Of a stretch of DNA of 64,000 bases, positions 9,489 through 18,255 are shown piece after piece. This stretch comes from Octadecabacter sp. B2R22 (GTDB lineage Bacteria > Pseudomonadota > Alphaproteobacteria > Rhodobacterales > Rhodobacteraceae): contig NZ_JAHKQJ010000007.1 of assembly GCF_018861045.1 (NCBI RefSeq), forward strand, positions 520,306 through 584,305. Direction: 5' to 3'. A program made the translations under genes and the position numbers. A model generated the notes under the pieces. The model made no database searches, was not told where the DNA came from, and saw nothing but the letters and a program-made list of their open reading frames with translations. Every line of letters begins with the position of its first letter. Within the stretch, counting starts at the first letter, position 1.

Positions 9489-9510
9489 CGCCACACGTGA
9501 ACGTGTGGCG
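9489..9510 (+). other. intercistronic RNA hairpin before sufB
   Basis: CGCCACACG-TGAA-CGTGTGGCG: a perfect 9-bp stem with a TGAA tetraloop in the 63-base gap between the desulfurase and sufB. There is no T-run, so it is not a simple terminator; mRNA stabilisation or processing is the more likely role. Confidence 0.6.
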
Positions 9511-9530
9511 CAATGAAGGAAGAGAAGCAG

Positions 9531-11054
9531 ATGGATGTGAAAGATAAAGTAGACGTGAAAGACGGCGTCGATCAGGACACCGTAGATGCGGTTGCCGCGC
9601 TCTCTGGCACCTATAAATACGGCTGGGAGACGGACATCGAAACCGATTATGCGCCGCTTGGTCTGTCCGAGGACATCGTGCGTCTGATCTCTGAAAAGAA
9701 CGAAGAACCAGAGTGGATGCTGGACTGGCGTCTGGCGGCTTACGCGCGCTGGCTCAAGATGGAAGAGCCTGAGTGGGCGATGGTCGATTACCCAAAGATC
9801 GATTTCCAAGACCAGTACTACTATGCGCGCCCCAAGAGCATGGAAGTGAAGCCAAAGTCCTTGGACGAGGTGGACCCCAAGCTGTTGGCGACATACGCCA
9901 AGCTGGGCATCCCGCTGAAAGAGCAGGCGATCCTTGCCGGTGTTGAAGGCGCAGAAGAGATGTCAGACGCGCCGCGCAAAGTTGCTGTGGATGCTGTGTT
10001 TGACTCCGTCTCTGTTGGGACCACCTTCCAAGACGAGCTGAAAAAGGCTGGCGTAATCTTCTGTTCCATCTCAGAAGCGATCCGCGAGCATCCTGAGTTG
10101 GTCAAACAGTACCTTGGGTCCGTCGTGCCGGTACAAGACAACTTTTATGCGACGCTCAATAGTGCGGTATTCTCGGATGGATCGTTCGTCTACATTCCCA
10201 AAGGCACTAAATGCCCGATGGAACTGTCCACCTATTTCCGCATCAACGCTGAAAACACAGGCCAGTTCGAACGTACTCTGATCATCTGTGACGAGGGCGC
10301 TTATGTGTCCTACCTTGAGGGCTGTACCGCCCCTAAACGGGACGTGGCACAGCTGCACGCCGCTGTGGTTGAGATCGTGATTATGGACGACGCTGAGGTG
10401 AAGTATTCCACCGTTCAGAACTGGTACCCCGGTGACGAAAACGGCAAAGGTGGTATCTATAACTTCGTGACCAAACGCGCCGATTGCCGTGGGGATCGCT
10501 CCAAAGTGATGTGGACCCAAGTTGAAACAGGCTCCGCTGTGACATGGAAGTACCCATCCTGCATTCTGCGTGGGGACGACAGCCAAGGCGAATTCTATTC
10601 CATCGCTATTGCCAACAACATGCAGCAGGCCGACACAGGCACAAAGATGGTGCACCTTGGCAAGAACACCAAGTCACGCATTGTGTCCAAAGGCATCTCA
10701 GCGGGTAAAGCGCAGAACACCTACCGTGGTCTGGTGTCCATGCACCCGAAAGCCAAAGACAGCCGCAACTATACACAGTGCGACAGCCTTTTGATTGGCG
10801 ACAAGTGTGGCGCACACACAGTGCCCTATATCGAGGTGAAGAATAACTCATCCCGCGTAGAGCACGAAGCCACGACCTCCAAGATCGACGATGATCAAAT
10901 GTTTTACTGCCGTAGTCGCGGGATGGACGAAGAAGAGGCCGTGGCTTTGATCGTCAACGGGTTCGCCAAAGAAGTGCTGCAAGCATTGCCGATGGAGTTT
11001 GCCATGGAAGCACAGGCTTTGGTCGCGATCAGCCTTGAAGGCTCTGTGGGGTAA
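9531..11054 (+). CDS. sufB: Fe-S cluster assembly scaffold SufB
   Basis: Core scaffold of the SufBC2D complex, where Fe-S clusters are built from sulfur delivered by SufS. I place the start at the ATG at 9531 because AAGGAAGAGAAG lies 7 bases upstream as a strong ribosome binding site; an ATG at 9513 would overlap that site. The resulting 507 aa is a normal length. Conserved SufB blocks include [10 protein letters not shown] near the N-terminus, [47 protein letters not shown], the beta-helix region and the C-terminal [20 protein letters not shown]. SufC and SufD are encoded 2.1 kb further on, behind four guest genes. Confidence 0.96.
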   Translation: MDVKDKVDVKDGVDQDTVDAVAALSGTYKYGWETDIETDYAPLGLSEDIVRLISEKNEEPEWMLDWRLAAYARWLKMEEPEWAMVDYPKIDFQDQYYYARPKSMEVKPKSLDEVDPKLLATYAKLGIPLKEQAILAGVEGAEEMSDAPRKVAVDAVFDSVSVGTTFQDELKKAGVIFCSISEAIREHPELVKQYLGSVVPVQDNFYATLNSAVFSDGSFVYIPKGTKCPMELSTYFRINAENTGQFERTLIICDEGAYVSYLEGCTAPKRDVAQLHAAVVEIVIMDDAEVKYSTVQNWYPGDENGKGGIYNFVTKRADCRGDRSKVMWTQVETGSAVTWKYPSCILRGDDSQGEFYSIAIANNMQQADTGTKMVHLGKNTKSRIVSKGISAGKAQNTYRGLVSMHPKAKDSRNYTQCDSLLIGDKCGAHTVPYIEVKNNSSRVEHEATTSKIDDDQMFYCRSRGMDEEEAVALIVNGFAKEVLQALPMEFAMEAQALVAISLEGSVG

Positions 11055-11057
11055 ACC

Positions 11058-11237
11058 ATGCAGACTGCGTTGCCCTTGATTGGGAATATCTTGATCGCTT
11101 CCTGCGTGTACTTTGGTTTTATCGTCCTGATCGGGTCGAGAGAGATCGGCGACGCTGCATTGGACGCGCTGGTTTTTGCTGCGATCTACGGCGCGGTTAA
11201 AATCGGCTTCTACCTTTATAGAAAGGGCAAGCAATGA
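11058..11237 (+). CDS. small two-helix membrane protein
   Basis: A 59-aa frame beginning 3 bases after the sufB stop and ending in an ATGA overlap with the next gene, so it is coupled on both sides. It reads [20 protein letters not shown]..., with two hydrophobic helices (about residues 5-26 and 36-53) and a basic end YRKGKQ. There is no family I recognise. Tight coupling on both sides is the main evidence that it is a gene. Confidence 0.7.
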   Translation: MQTALPLIGNILIASCVYFGFIVLIGSREIGDAALDALVFAAIYGAVKIGFYLYRKGKQ

Positions 11238-11551
11238 TTGTTACGACAACACCTTCTATCGAAGGACAACGCATCAAGGATTACAAAGGCATCGTTACTG
11301 GCGAGGCTATCCTTGGCGCCAACATCTTTCGCGATGTTTTTGCTGGGATCCGCGATATTGTCGGGGGCCGCTCTGCTGCCTATGAGCAGGAACTCGGCAA
11401 AGCGCGGGTCACGGCTCTCCATGAGATGGAAGAACGAGCGGTGGCCTTGGGCGCAAACGCGATTGTTGGCGTTGATCTTGATTATGAAGTCATCAACAAC
11501 ATGCTTATGGTCAGTGCATCGGGCACGGCTGTGACGGTCACGCGGGACTGA
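11234..11551 (+). CDS. YbjQ/UPF0145 family protein
   Basis: A 105-aa cytoplasmic protein of the YbjQ family, sometimes described as a heavy-metal-binding domain. It begins [19 protein letters not shown] and has the family core [29 protein letters not shown] and the [15 protein letters not shown] block. These proteins form pentamers; a metal role is suggested in the literature but unproven. It overlaps the preceding 59-aa gene by four bases within the SUF operon. Confidence 0.88.
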   Translation: MIVTTTPSIEGQRIKDYKGIVTGEAILGANIFRDVFAGIRDIVGGRSAAYEQELGKARVTALHEMEERAVALGANAIVGVDLDYEVINNMLMVSASGTAVTVTRD

Positions 11552-11560
11552 TCGCACGTC

Positions 11561-12376
11561 ATGACCTACAGCTCCCCCCTCAAACTGTTCTACTACAACA
11601 AAGAACAGAACTTTGGTGACGCGATCAGCGCCACCATCGTCGCCCATGTGGCAGGGCGGGATGTTGTATGGGCTGGGCATAAAAACTGCGAGATGTACGC
11701 GCTGGGCAGCTTGATGAAGATGGTCAAGAACAACCAGAACGAGCCACGCGAAAAGGGCGGTAAGCCGTTTATTTGGGGTACGGGGGCCATGTCGGGCATC
11801 GCGGACCTGAGTTTCCTTAAGAACGTACGCGTGGCTTTGCTGCGTGGGCCGATCACAGCGGCCTTGTTGCAGCGCGATGATCGCTTGTTCGGTGATACGG
11901 GGCTTTTGATCGCCGATGCGCTGGGCGATCCGCCTGAACGCCAAGATGTTGTCGGCCTCGTGCCACATATGCATTTCGCGGATGATGAACGCTTTGCAAA
12001 GATCGCAGCCGATAACACGCACATCAAGCTAATCGACGTGCGCAATCCCGATCCCCATGCCGTGGTGCGTGAGATCGCAAGCTGTTCGCATGTCATAAGC
12101 CAGTCCTTGCACGGGCTTATCACGGCAGACGCGTATGGCATTCCCAACACTTGGCTGGACCCGCTTGGCATCCATGGCGGGGCCATGCTGAAATTCCATG
12201 ATTACGCTGCTGGCATTGGCCGTGCGCTGGGCACACCGATCGAACAACATGAAATCACAGATGTGGCGTCGAACGCGCCAAACGGGACGCTGCCATACGC
12301 CGACGGAATCGCCATCGCAAAAGAAGCGCTCGTTGAAAGTTTTCCTGACGGGCTTAAACAAAGGGAGGCCGCATAA
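11561..12376 (+). CDS. polysaccharide pyruvyl transferase family protein
   Basis: A 271-aa protein of the ExoV/GumL-like family that adds a ketal pyruvate from phosphoenolpyruvate onto sugar residues of surface polysaccharides. Family features are the early NFGDAISATIV, RGPITAALL, FGDTGLLIADAL, and the C-terminal SQSLHGLITADAYGIPNTWL block. It lies in the middle of the SUF operon, 9 bases after the ybjQ-like gene, with no other polysaccharide gene nearby. Its role there is unclear; it may simply ride on the operon promoter. Confidence 0.85.
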   Translation: MTYSSPLKLFYYNKEQNFGDAISATIVAHVAGRDVVWAGHKNCEMYALGSLMKMVKNNQNEPREKGGKPFIWGTGAMSGIADLSFLKNVRVALLRGPITAALLQRDDRLFGDTGLLIADALGDPPERQDVVGLVPHMHFADDERFAKIAADNTHIKLIDVRNPDPHAVVREIASCSHVISQSLHGLITADAYGIPNTWLDPLGIHGGAMLKFHDYAAGIGRALGTPIEQHEITDVASNAPNGTLPYADGIAIAKEALVESFPDGLKQREAA

Positions 12377-12523
12377 TGGCACTTTCTTTGAACGGACGTA
12401 GCGTCACTTTGCCAAAAGAGGCTACGATTGCCCAAGAACGCCCCTGTGCTGCCCGTGGTGCGCCCCATTTCGGCCTCAACTCACCACTAAAAGTTGAGTC
12501 GGAAATTAGAGGGATCTTCGGTC

Positions 12524-13051
12524 ATGGCTGTCAGCACAACAACATTTGCGGAACGGATGAGCAAAATCAATTCCGGCAATACGACATCATGGACTGTTCC
12601 CGGTCAGGGCCTCGCCACGACGAGCGACGAGCGCAGTTTTCTGAAGAAAACACCTGTGAAAATGATGAAGAAATCCACCCAGAAGAAGCGCAATCCGCTG
12701 ATTTATGTGGCCGCATTGGTTGCAGGAGCGGGCAGCGTGATCGCTGCGCGTTGGATCGACTTTACGTACTTCGACAAAGCAATGGCATTTGCCGCCGAAA
12801 AGGGCGTGGACGCCGCTTCGGTCTTGTCCAGTTTACCAATCGCTCTGTCGCTGGCCGTTCTGATCAGCCTCGTGACCATGTTCGTTTTGGGTCTGACCTC
12901 CAAGCGGACCGTGCCACTGCAAATGGCTGGCTTCGTGGGCGCAGTGATGTTCGAAGCCGATCTTGTGAAACTCGCACCCGAGGTCTACGCGCGGTTCTAT
13001 CCGGACGCGTGGGTTACAGAAATGATGGCCAGCGCGACGCTGCTCACCTAA
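12524..13051 (+). CDS. hypothetical inner-membrane protein
   Basis: A 175-aa protein starting at the ATG at 12524 (MAVSTTTFAERMSKINSG). The first 65 residues are polar and lysine-rich (KKTPVKMMKKSTQKKR), followed by three predicted transmembrane segments: NPLIYVAALVAGAGSVIAA, LPIALSLAVLISLVTMFVLG and a weaker one at VPLQMAGFVGAVMF. I recognise no family. It lies between the pyruvyl transferase and sufC, after a 147-base gap that contains an open but unconvincing frame starting at 12376. Confidence 0.65.
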   Translation: MAVSTTTFAERMSKINSGNTTSWTVPGQGLATTSDERSFLKKTPVKMMKKSTQKKRNPLIYVAALVAGAGSVIAARWIDFTYFDKAMAFAAEKGVDAASVLSSLPIALSLAVLISLVTMFVLGLTSKRTVPLQMAGFVGAVMFEADLVKLAPEVYARFYPDAWVTEMMASATLLT

Positions 13052-13135
13052 ACCTAACACCAACCTACATGATGAAATCAACGATGAGGGCCGCATCCGT
13101 GCGCGCCCTCTAGCCGTATTTGGAAAGAGAAAAAG

Positions 13136-13891
13136 ATGCTAGAAATCAAAAACCTACACGTCAAACTTGAAGAAGAAGACAAGCAGATCCTGAAAGGCGT
13201 CAACCTGACGGTTGAGCCCGGTAAAGTGCACGCGATTATGGGGCCGAACGGGTCTGGTAAATCCACGTTGTCCTACGTTCTGTCCGGCAAAGAAGGCTAT
13301 GAGGTCACTGAGGGTTCTGCGTCCTTGGGTGGTGAAGAACTGCTCGACATGGAAGCCGAAGAACGCGCCGCTGCCGGCTTGTTCTTGGCGTTCCAGTATC
13401 CTGTTGAAATTCCGGGCGTTGGCAACATGACGTTCCTGCGCACAGCGGTAAACGCACAGCGCAAAGCGCGCGGCGAAGACGAGATGTCTGCTGGCGAGTT
13501 TCTGAAAGTGATCCGCGCTAAGGCGAAGACGCTTAAGATCGATGCGGATATGCTGAAACGCCCTGTGAACGTTGGTTTCTCCGGTGGTGAGAAAAAGCGT
13601 AACGAGATCCTTCAGATGGCCATGCTTGAGCCAAAGATGTGCATCTTGGACGAAACAGATTCCGGTCTGGACGTTGATGCGATGAAATTGGTTTCTGAGG
13701 GCGTAAACGCGCTGCGTGACGAAGGCCGCGGTTTCCTTGTAATCACGCACTACCAGCGTCTATTGGACCACATCAAACCGGACGTTGTTCACATCATGGC
13801 GGATGGCCGTATCATCAAAACGGGCGGCCCAGAGCTGGCGCTTGAAGTTGAAAACAACGGCTATGCCGACATTCTGGCGGAGGTGGCTTAA
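13136..13891 (+). CDS. sufC: Fe-S assembly ATPase SufC
   Basis: ABC-type ATPase of the SufBC2D complex. The 251-aa protein has Walker A GPNGSGKST (about residues 37-45), the signature motif FSGGEKKRNEI, Walker B CILDETDSGLDVDA and the H-loop VITHYQRLLDHI. SufC lacks membrane partners; it powers conformational change in SufB-SufD. AAAGAGAAAAAG precedes the ATG as ribosome binding site. Its stop overlaps the sufD start by one base (TAATG). Confidence 0.97.
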   Translation: MLEIKNLHVKLEEEDKQILKGVNLTVEPGKVHAIMGPNGSGKSTLSYVLSGKEGYEVTEGSASLGGEELLDMEAEERAAAGLFLAFQYPVEIPGVGNMTFLRTAVNAQRKARGEDEMSAGEFLKVIRAKAKTLKIDADMLKRPVNVGFSGGEKKRNEILQMAMLEPKMCILDETDSGLDVDAMKLVSEGVNALRDEGRGFLVITHYQRLLDHIKPDVVHIMADGRIIKTGGPELALEVENNGYADILAEVA

Positions 13892-15192
13892 TGGCTGCTC
13901 CAAAGAAAATGCTGCAAATCAAACAGGACACTACGCAAGCGCGCCTGTCCTCGATGACTTTGCCAGACGGTGCGACGTGGGCGCAGGACGCCCGTAAGGC
14001 CGCATTGGCCCGCGTTGAAACAATGGGCCTGCCACACGGGCGCGATGAGTATTGGAAATTCACCAAGCCGGACACGCTGGTGCAGGCAGAGCCACCAAAA
14101 GCGGCAACGTTTGACGGTGGCGAAGCGCCGCTGTGGGACCACGTTGATCGTCTTAAGATCGTGTTCGTGGACGGTGTGTTTGATGCGGACGCCTCTGATG
14201 ATCTGTCATTGGAAGGGGTCACGATCGAACGCCTGTCCGATGTCATGAACAAAGACATCCACTGGGCGAAAGACCAATACGGCGTACTTGAACAGCGCGG
14301 CCAAGAGGTTGTTGAACGCCCACTTGCGGCTTTGAACACGGCCTTTGCGACCGACGGGATTGTCCTTCACGCGACTGGCAAAGTCAGCAAGCCGATCAAC
14401 CTGATGTACCTTCATAAATCAGACAATTCTGACGTGATCCTTCATCACTGCATCAAGTTGGACGAAGGCGCAGATCTGACACTGCTGGAAACAGGTCCGG
14501 CCGCGGCACGGTTTAACAAAACCATGGAAGTCGAGGTCGCGGATCACGCAGGGTTCCACCATGTGCGCGTCCAAGGACGTGATCATGAACGCCGCGCGGT
14601 AACGGGCATTTTCACCCGTCTTGGCACGGAATCCACGTTCAAATCGTTCACATTGACGATGAATGGCGTGTTGACGCGCAATGAATGCGTGATCGAACTG
14701 ACTGGCGACGATGCAAAGGCGACTGTGGCTGGGGCCTGCGTTGGGGATGGTGCTGATTTTCACCATGACGACACGGTCTTTATCACACATGACGCCGTGA
14801 ACTGTGAAAGCCGTCAGGTGTTCAAGAAAGTGCTGCGCAATGGCGCGACAGGTGTGTTCCAAGGCAAAATCCTTGTGAAAGCAGACGCTCAGAAAACAGA
14901 CGGTTACCAAATCAGCCAGTCTTTGCTGCTGGATGGTGACAGCCAGTTCCTCGCGAAGCCTGAACTTGAAATCTATGCGGATGACGTGATCTGTTCGCAT
15001 GGCTCAACCACGGGTGCGATTGACGAAGAGGCGCTGTTCTATCTGCGTTCGCGCGGGGTTCCTGAAGCCGAAGCAACCGACCTGTTGGTATTGGCGTTCT
15101 TGGCAGAAGCCTTGGAAGAGATCGAGGATGAAACCTTGGCAGAAGCCATGCTGGACCGCCTTGAGGGCTGGCTTGCGCGGCGCGCGAGCTGA
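13891..15192 (+). CDS. sufD: Fe-S assembly protein SufD
   Basis: A 433-aa paralogue of SufB and part of the SufBC2D scaffold, involved in iron acquisition for cluster assembly. The N-terminal part carries the LPHGRDEYWKFTKPD stretch typical of SufD, the middle is the right-handed beta-helix, and the C-terminal block ICSHGSTTGAIDEEALFYLRSRG contains the conserved His used at the SufB-SufD interface. It overlaps sufC by one base and the next gene by one base, so expression is coupled. Confidence 0.95.
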   Translation: MAAPKKMLQIKQDTTQARLSSMTLPDGATWAQDARKAALARVETMGLPHGRDEYWKFTKPDTLVQAEPPKAATFDGGEAPLWDHVDRLKIVFVDGVFDADASDDLSLEGVTIERLSDVMNKDIHWAKDQYGVLEQRGQEVVERPLAALNTAFATDGIVLHATGKVSKPINLMYLHKSDNSDVILHHCIKLDEGADLTLLETGPAAARFNKTMEVEVADHAGFHHVRVQGRDHERRAVTGIFTRLGTESTFKSFTLTMNGVLTRNECVIELTGDDAKATVAGACVGDGADFHHDDTVFITHDAVNCESRQVFKKVLRNGATGVFQGKILVKADAQKTDGYQISQSLLLDGDSQFLAKPELEIYADDVICSHGSTTGAIDEEALFYLRSRGVPEAEATDLLVLAFLAEALEEIEDETLAEAMLDRLEGWLARRAS

Positions 15193-15677
15193 TGCCTGTC
15201 ACGCAGGACATAGTGGAAACGTATCGCCGTCCGCGCCAAGTGGTGCGGCGGCTTTACGGCATGGGGCCACGCGAAGATCGTGGCATCCTGTGGTTGATGA
15301 TTGGCTGCTTCTTGATGTTCATCTCTCGACTGCCTGGTTTGCAGCGACAGGCGGTTCAGACGGGCAGTGATTTTCAACAAGACACCATCTATGCCTTCTT
15401 TACGTTGCTGATGCTCTTGCCGCTGGTGTTCTACCTGATTGCAGGCATTCTGTTTGCCGTGACCAAGCTGATCCGTCCAAATGCGACGGGGTATGGCGCA
15501 CGGGTTGCGGTGTTTTGGGGCTGGCTGGCAGCGACGCCGATCGCCCTGTTTTATGGGCTTCTGGTCGGGTTAAACGGTTTGGAACATCCGGGCACCACAC
15601 TGGTCGGTGGGATATGGCTGGCCGTGTTGTTGTGGTTCTGGATCAGCGGCTTGGCCGAAATTTCAAAGGCGGACTAA
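15192..15677 (+). CDS. YIP1-like integral membrane protein, first of a pair
   Basis: A 161-aa protein with about four transmembrane segments (around LWLMIGCFLMFIS, AFFTLLMLLPLVFYLIAGILF, VAVFWGWLAATPIALFYGLL and WLAVLLWFWISGLAEI). The general plan resembles small YIP1 family proteins. It overlaps the sufD stop and the start of the next gene by one base each. Its role in a SUF operon is unknown, but this pair of membrane genes between sufD and sufS appears to be typical of Rhodobacterales SUF operons. Confidence 0.75.
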   Translation: MPVTQDIVETYRRPRQVVRRLYGMGPREDRGILWLMIGCFLMFISRLPGLQRQAVQTGSDFQQDTIYAFFTLLMLLPLVFYLIAGILFAVTKLIRPNATGYGARVAVFWGWLAATPIALFYGLLVGLNGLEHPGTTLVGGIWLAVLLWFWISGLAEISKAD

Positions 15678-16303
15678 TGGATCTTACATTCAAAAGCATG
15701 TTGGAGTGGGTCAAGCTAACGATCCGAAATCCAAGGATGGCATCATCTCTTGTAAAAGAGGCGCGCCTGCCGCTTGAGGTTTCGATCATCTTGATCGTTC
15801 TGGCTGGCGTTGTGTCCGGCATCACCTTCGGCATTTTTTCATATGCGTTTGAAGCGATGCTCGCCAACATTGAACTCGCTGAGCAACAGATAACGCCACT
15901 TAGCCAAAACCCCCTTATGGAAGGCGTGCTGTCGTCGCTGCAAGGCATCGCACTTGCCTTTGCGGTGCACCGCATAGGTGCTGCTATGGGCGGGCAGGGC
16001 GGCTTGAATGATATTATGGCGGTGACGGCGGTTATTCAGCTGGTCGCGGCTTTGATCTTCTTGGTTGTGATCGTCGTATTCTTCATAGAACCGATCCTAG
16101 GTGGGCTTTTGGCCTTGTTCGGCGGGTTTGTGTTTTTGCGCGGGCTTGGAAATGCTGTGAATGTTGGGCACGATTTCAATAACATGGGTAAAACCGTTGC
16201 TGTGATCGTTCTGTCGTTCCTCGCTGTTTACATCTTTATCACTGTCTTGGGCGCTGTGTTTGGACTTGGTCCCGACGCAGTCGTCGCGGGGGAAACACTA
16301 TGA
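15677..16303 (+). CDS. YIP1 family membrane protein, second of a pair
   Basis: A 208-aa membrane protein starting at the ATG at 15677 (MDLTFKSMLEWVKLTIRNPR), coupled by a TAATG overlap to the preceding gene. The N-terminal DLTFKSMLEWVKLTIRNPRMAS is the YIP1-type lead-in seen in many Rhodobacteraceae. At least four hydrophobic segments follow (EVSIILIVLAGVVSGITFGI, VIQLVAALIFLVVIVVFFI, GGLLALFGGFVFL and TVAVIVLSFLAVYIFITVLG). Its last four bases overlap sufS. The biochemical role is not known. Confidence 0.8.
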   Translation: MDLTFKSMLEWVKLTIRNPRMASSLVKEARLPLEVSIILIVLAGVVSGITFGIFSYAFEAMLANIELAEQQITPLSQNPLMEGVLSSLQGIALAFAVHRIGAAMGGQGGLNDIMAVTAVIQLVAALIFLVVIVVFFIEPILGGLLALFGGFVFLRGLGNAVNVGHDFNNMGKTVAVIVLSFLAVYIFITVLGAVFGLGPDAVVAGETL

Positions 16304-17523
16304 CTTTTGACGTCGCCTCGGTTCGCGCCGATTTCCCGATCCTCAGCCGTGAAGTGAACGGCAAGCCGCTTGTCTATCTCGACAGCGGGGCCTCTGCTCA
16401 GAAACCGCAGGTGGTGATTGACGCCATCACGACCGCCTACGCGGAAGAGTATTCTAACGTGCACCGCGGGCTGCATTATCTGAGCAATCTCGCCACCGAA
16501 AACTACGAAGGCGTGCGGGCCAAGATTGCCAAGTTCCTCGGTGCGACGGACGAAAACTCCATCGTTCTGAATTCTGGCACCACAGAAGGCATCAACACGG
16601 TTGCCTACGCTTGGGCCATGGAAAATCTGAAAGCGGGCGACGAGATCATCCTGTCCGTTATGGAACACCACGCCAACATCGTCCCATGGCATTTCCTGCG
16701 CGAACGTATGGGGGTGAAACTGGTTTGGGTGGATATCGACACCAATGGCGATCTGGATCCGGCACGCGTTCTGGATGCTGTGACGGAGCGGACCAAATTG
16801 ATCGCCGTAACCCAACTTTCAAACGTTTTGGGCACGGTTGTTGATGTCAAAACGATCTGCCACGCGGCCCGTGAAAAGGGCATCGCGACGCTTGTAGACG
16901 GCAGCCAAGGTGCGGTTCATATGCCCGTCAACGTCGAAGATTTGGGCTGTGATTTTTACCCGATCACCGGCCATAAGCTTTACGGGCCGTCTGGGTCAGG
17001 CGCGATCTACATTCGCGCCGAACGCATGGCAGAGATGCGCCCCTTTATGGGTGGCGGAGATATGATCCGTGAGGTCCACAAAGATCACGTGATCTACAAC
17101 GACGCCCCCATGAAATTCGAAGCCGGAACCCCCGGCATCGTGCAAACCATCGGTTTTGGTGTCGCGCTTGATTACATGATGGGCCTCGGGATGGAAAACA
17201 TCGCAGCCCACGAACGGACATTGCGCGATTACGCTCGCAGTAAACTGGACGGTTTGAACTGGCTTAACGTGCAGGGGACGTCGGCGAACAAAGCTGCGAT
17301 CTTTAGCTTTACATTAGACGGTGCGGCGCACGCCCATGACATTTCGACAGTGCTTGATAAAAAGGGCGTCGCGGTGCGGGCAGGGCAACATTGCACGGGG
17401 CCATTGATGGACCATCTGGGGCTAACAGCAACCTGCCGCGCGTCTTTTGCGATGTATAATACAACCGATGATGTGGATGCTTTGGTCGATGCGCTTGAAT
17501 TGTGCCACAAGTTGTTTGCATGA
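16300..17523 (+). CDS. sufS: cysteine desulfurase SufS
   Basis: Group II cysteine desulfurase that supplies persulfide sulfur to the SUF machinery. The 407-aa length is typical. The PLP-binding lysine is in PITGHKLYGPSG, the N-terminal DSGASAQKPQVVI and NVHRGLHYLS motifs are those of SufS/CsdA, and the catalytic cysteine is in RAGQHCTGPLMDHLG. It overlaps the upstream membrane gene by four bases and closes the operon. No sufE, sufA or sufT follows, so the sulfur acceptor and carrier must be elsewhere in the genome. Confidence 0.96.
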   Translation: MTFDVASVRADFPILSREVNGKPLVYLDSGASAQKPQVVIDAITTAYAEEYSNVHRGLHYLSNLATENYEGVRAKIAKFLGATDENSIVLNSGTTEGINTVAYAWAMENLKAGDEIILSVMEHHANIVPWHFLRERMGVKLVWVDIDTNGDLDPARVLDAVTERTKLIAVTQLSNVLGTVVDVKTICHAAREKGIATLVDGSQGAVHMPVNVEDLGCDFYPITGHKLYGPSGSGAIYIRAERMAEMRPFMGGGDMIREVHKDHVIYNDAPMKFEAGTPGIVQTIGFGVALDYMMGLGMENIAAHERTLRDYARSKLDGLNWLNVQGTSANKAAIFSFTLDGAAHAHDISTVLDKKGVAVRAGQHCTGPLMDHLGLTATCRASFAMYNTTDDVDALVDALELCHKLFA

Positions 17524-17552
17524 CGCTCGGCCCGAGGCTATAGCGACGACAT

Positions 17553-17629
<77 letters not shown>

Positions 17630-18193
17630 TTACCCTTTTGTAAGTGCTACGACAGACGCCGTTAGAGTCGCAATCTGGCCTTCGAGCTGTTCGCGCGTTT
17701 GCGCGGTTTTACTGATCGCGAGCTTATTGGTCTCCACGAACTCTGCCAGTTGTGATGGCGAGAGACCATGGGTCTCCAGCGCGGTTGAATATGGTTCGAA
17801 AAGCTCCGCCAAAATTTGCCGTTTGAGCAATGACGAACGAGCCATCGCTGCTTGGCCCTCCGGGCTGTTCGCCGCCTCGATAAGGTCAGAGGCGTCCGGG
17901 CTTTGGTTTAGCATTTCGAACGTGGAAACGATGCTGATCGTTGCGAACCCATCCATGGCATCTTCAATCGTAGCGGCCTCTAAGAAGGCCGATTTTAGGT
18001 CCGCGACGATGCGTTGGGTGTGCAGGTCCAGTCCCGCGGCATAGACCTCGTCCTTATTGGCGAAGCGGGAATATAGCGTTTGGCGCGATAGGCCCGCTGC
18101 TTTGGCGATGTCACCCATCGTAGTCCGCCGAAAGCCGTAGCGTAAGAAAACCTCAAGGGCGGCATCTAGAATTGGTGTGTGTTCTGCGTTCAT
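17630..18193 (-). CDS. TetR family transcriptional regulator
   Basis: A 187-aa one-component repressor. The N-terminal helix-turn-helix reads LDAALEVFLRYGFRRTTMGDIAKAAGLSRQTLYSRFANKDEVY (cited here in parts: RTTMGDIAKAAG and SRQTLYSRFANKDE are diagnostic). The C-terminal ligand domain is not assignable. It is divergent from an iorAB-like operon with a 62-base gap that contains a perfect 10-bp inverted repeat, so it very likely controls itself and that enzyme. Confidence 0.9.
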   Translation of the reverse strand: MNAEHTPILDAALEVFLRYGFRRTTMGDIAKAAGLSRQTLYSRFANKDEVYAAGLDLHTQRIVADLKSAFLEAATIEDAMDGFATISIVSTFEMLNQSPDASDLIEAANSPEGQAAMARSSLLKRQILAELFEPYSTALETHGLSPSQLAEFVETNKLAISKTAQTREQLEGQIATLTASVVALTKG

Positions 18194-18198
18194 TAAAT

Positions 18199-18231
18199 CA
18201 ACTTGACAAAAATTGACGAAATGTCAAGTTG
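18199..18231. promoter_or_regulatory. operator candidate between tetR and iorAB
   Basis: CAACTTGACA (18199-18208) and TGTCAAGTTG (18222-18231) form a perfect 10-bp inverted repeat with a 13-base spacer. Each arm contains TTGACA, a -35-like hexamer, one pointing each way. Binding here would block both divergent promoters, as expected of an autoregulating TetR repressor. Confidence 0.7.
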
Positions 18232-18255
18232 CGGAAACCCAGTAGGAGGCGAGCC

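Noticed and set aside
12376-13113. A 245-codon frame starting with TAATG overlap behind the pyruvyl transferase gene
   Set aside because: Only the first 40 or so residues look possible. From about 12524 onward the translation is Arg/Cys/Gln-rich and is the shadow of the membrane-protein gene in another frame.
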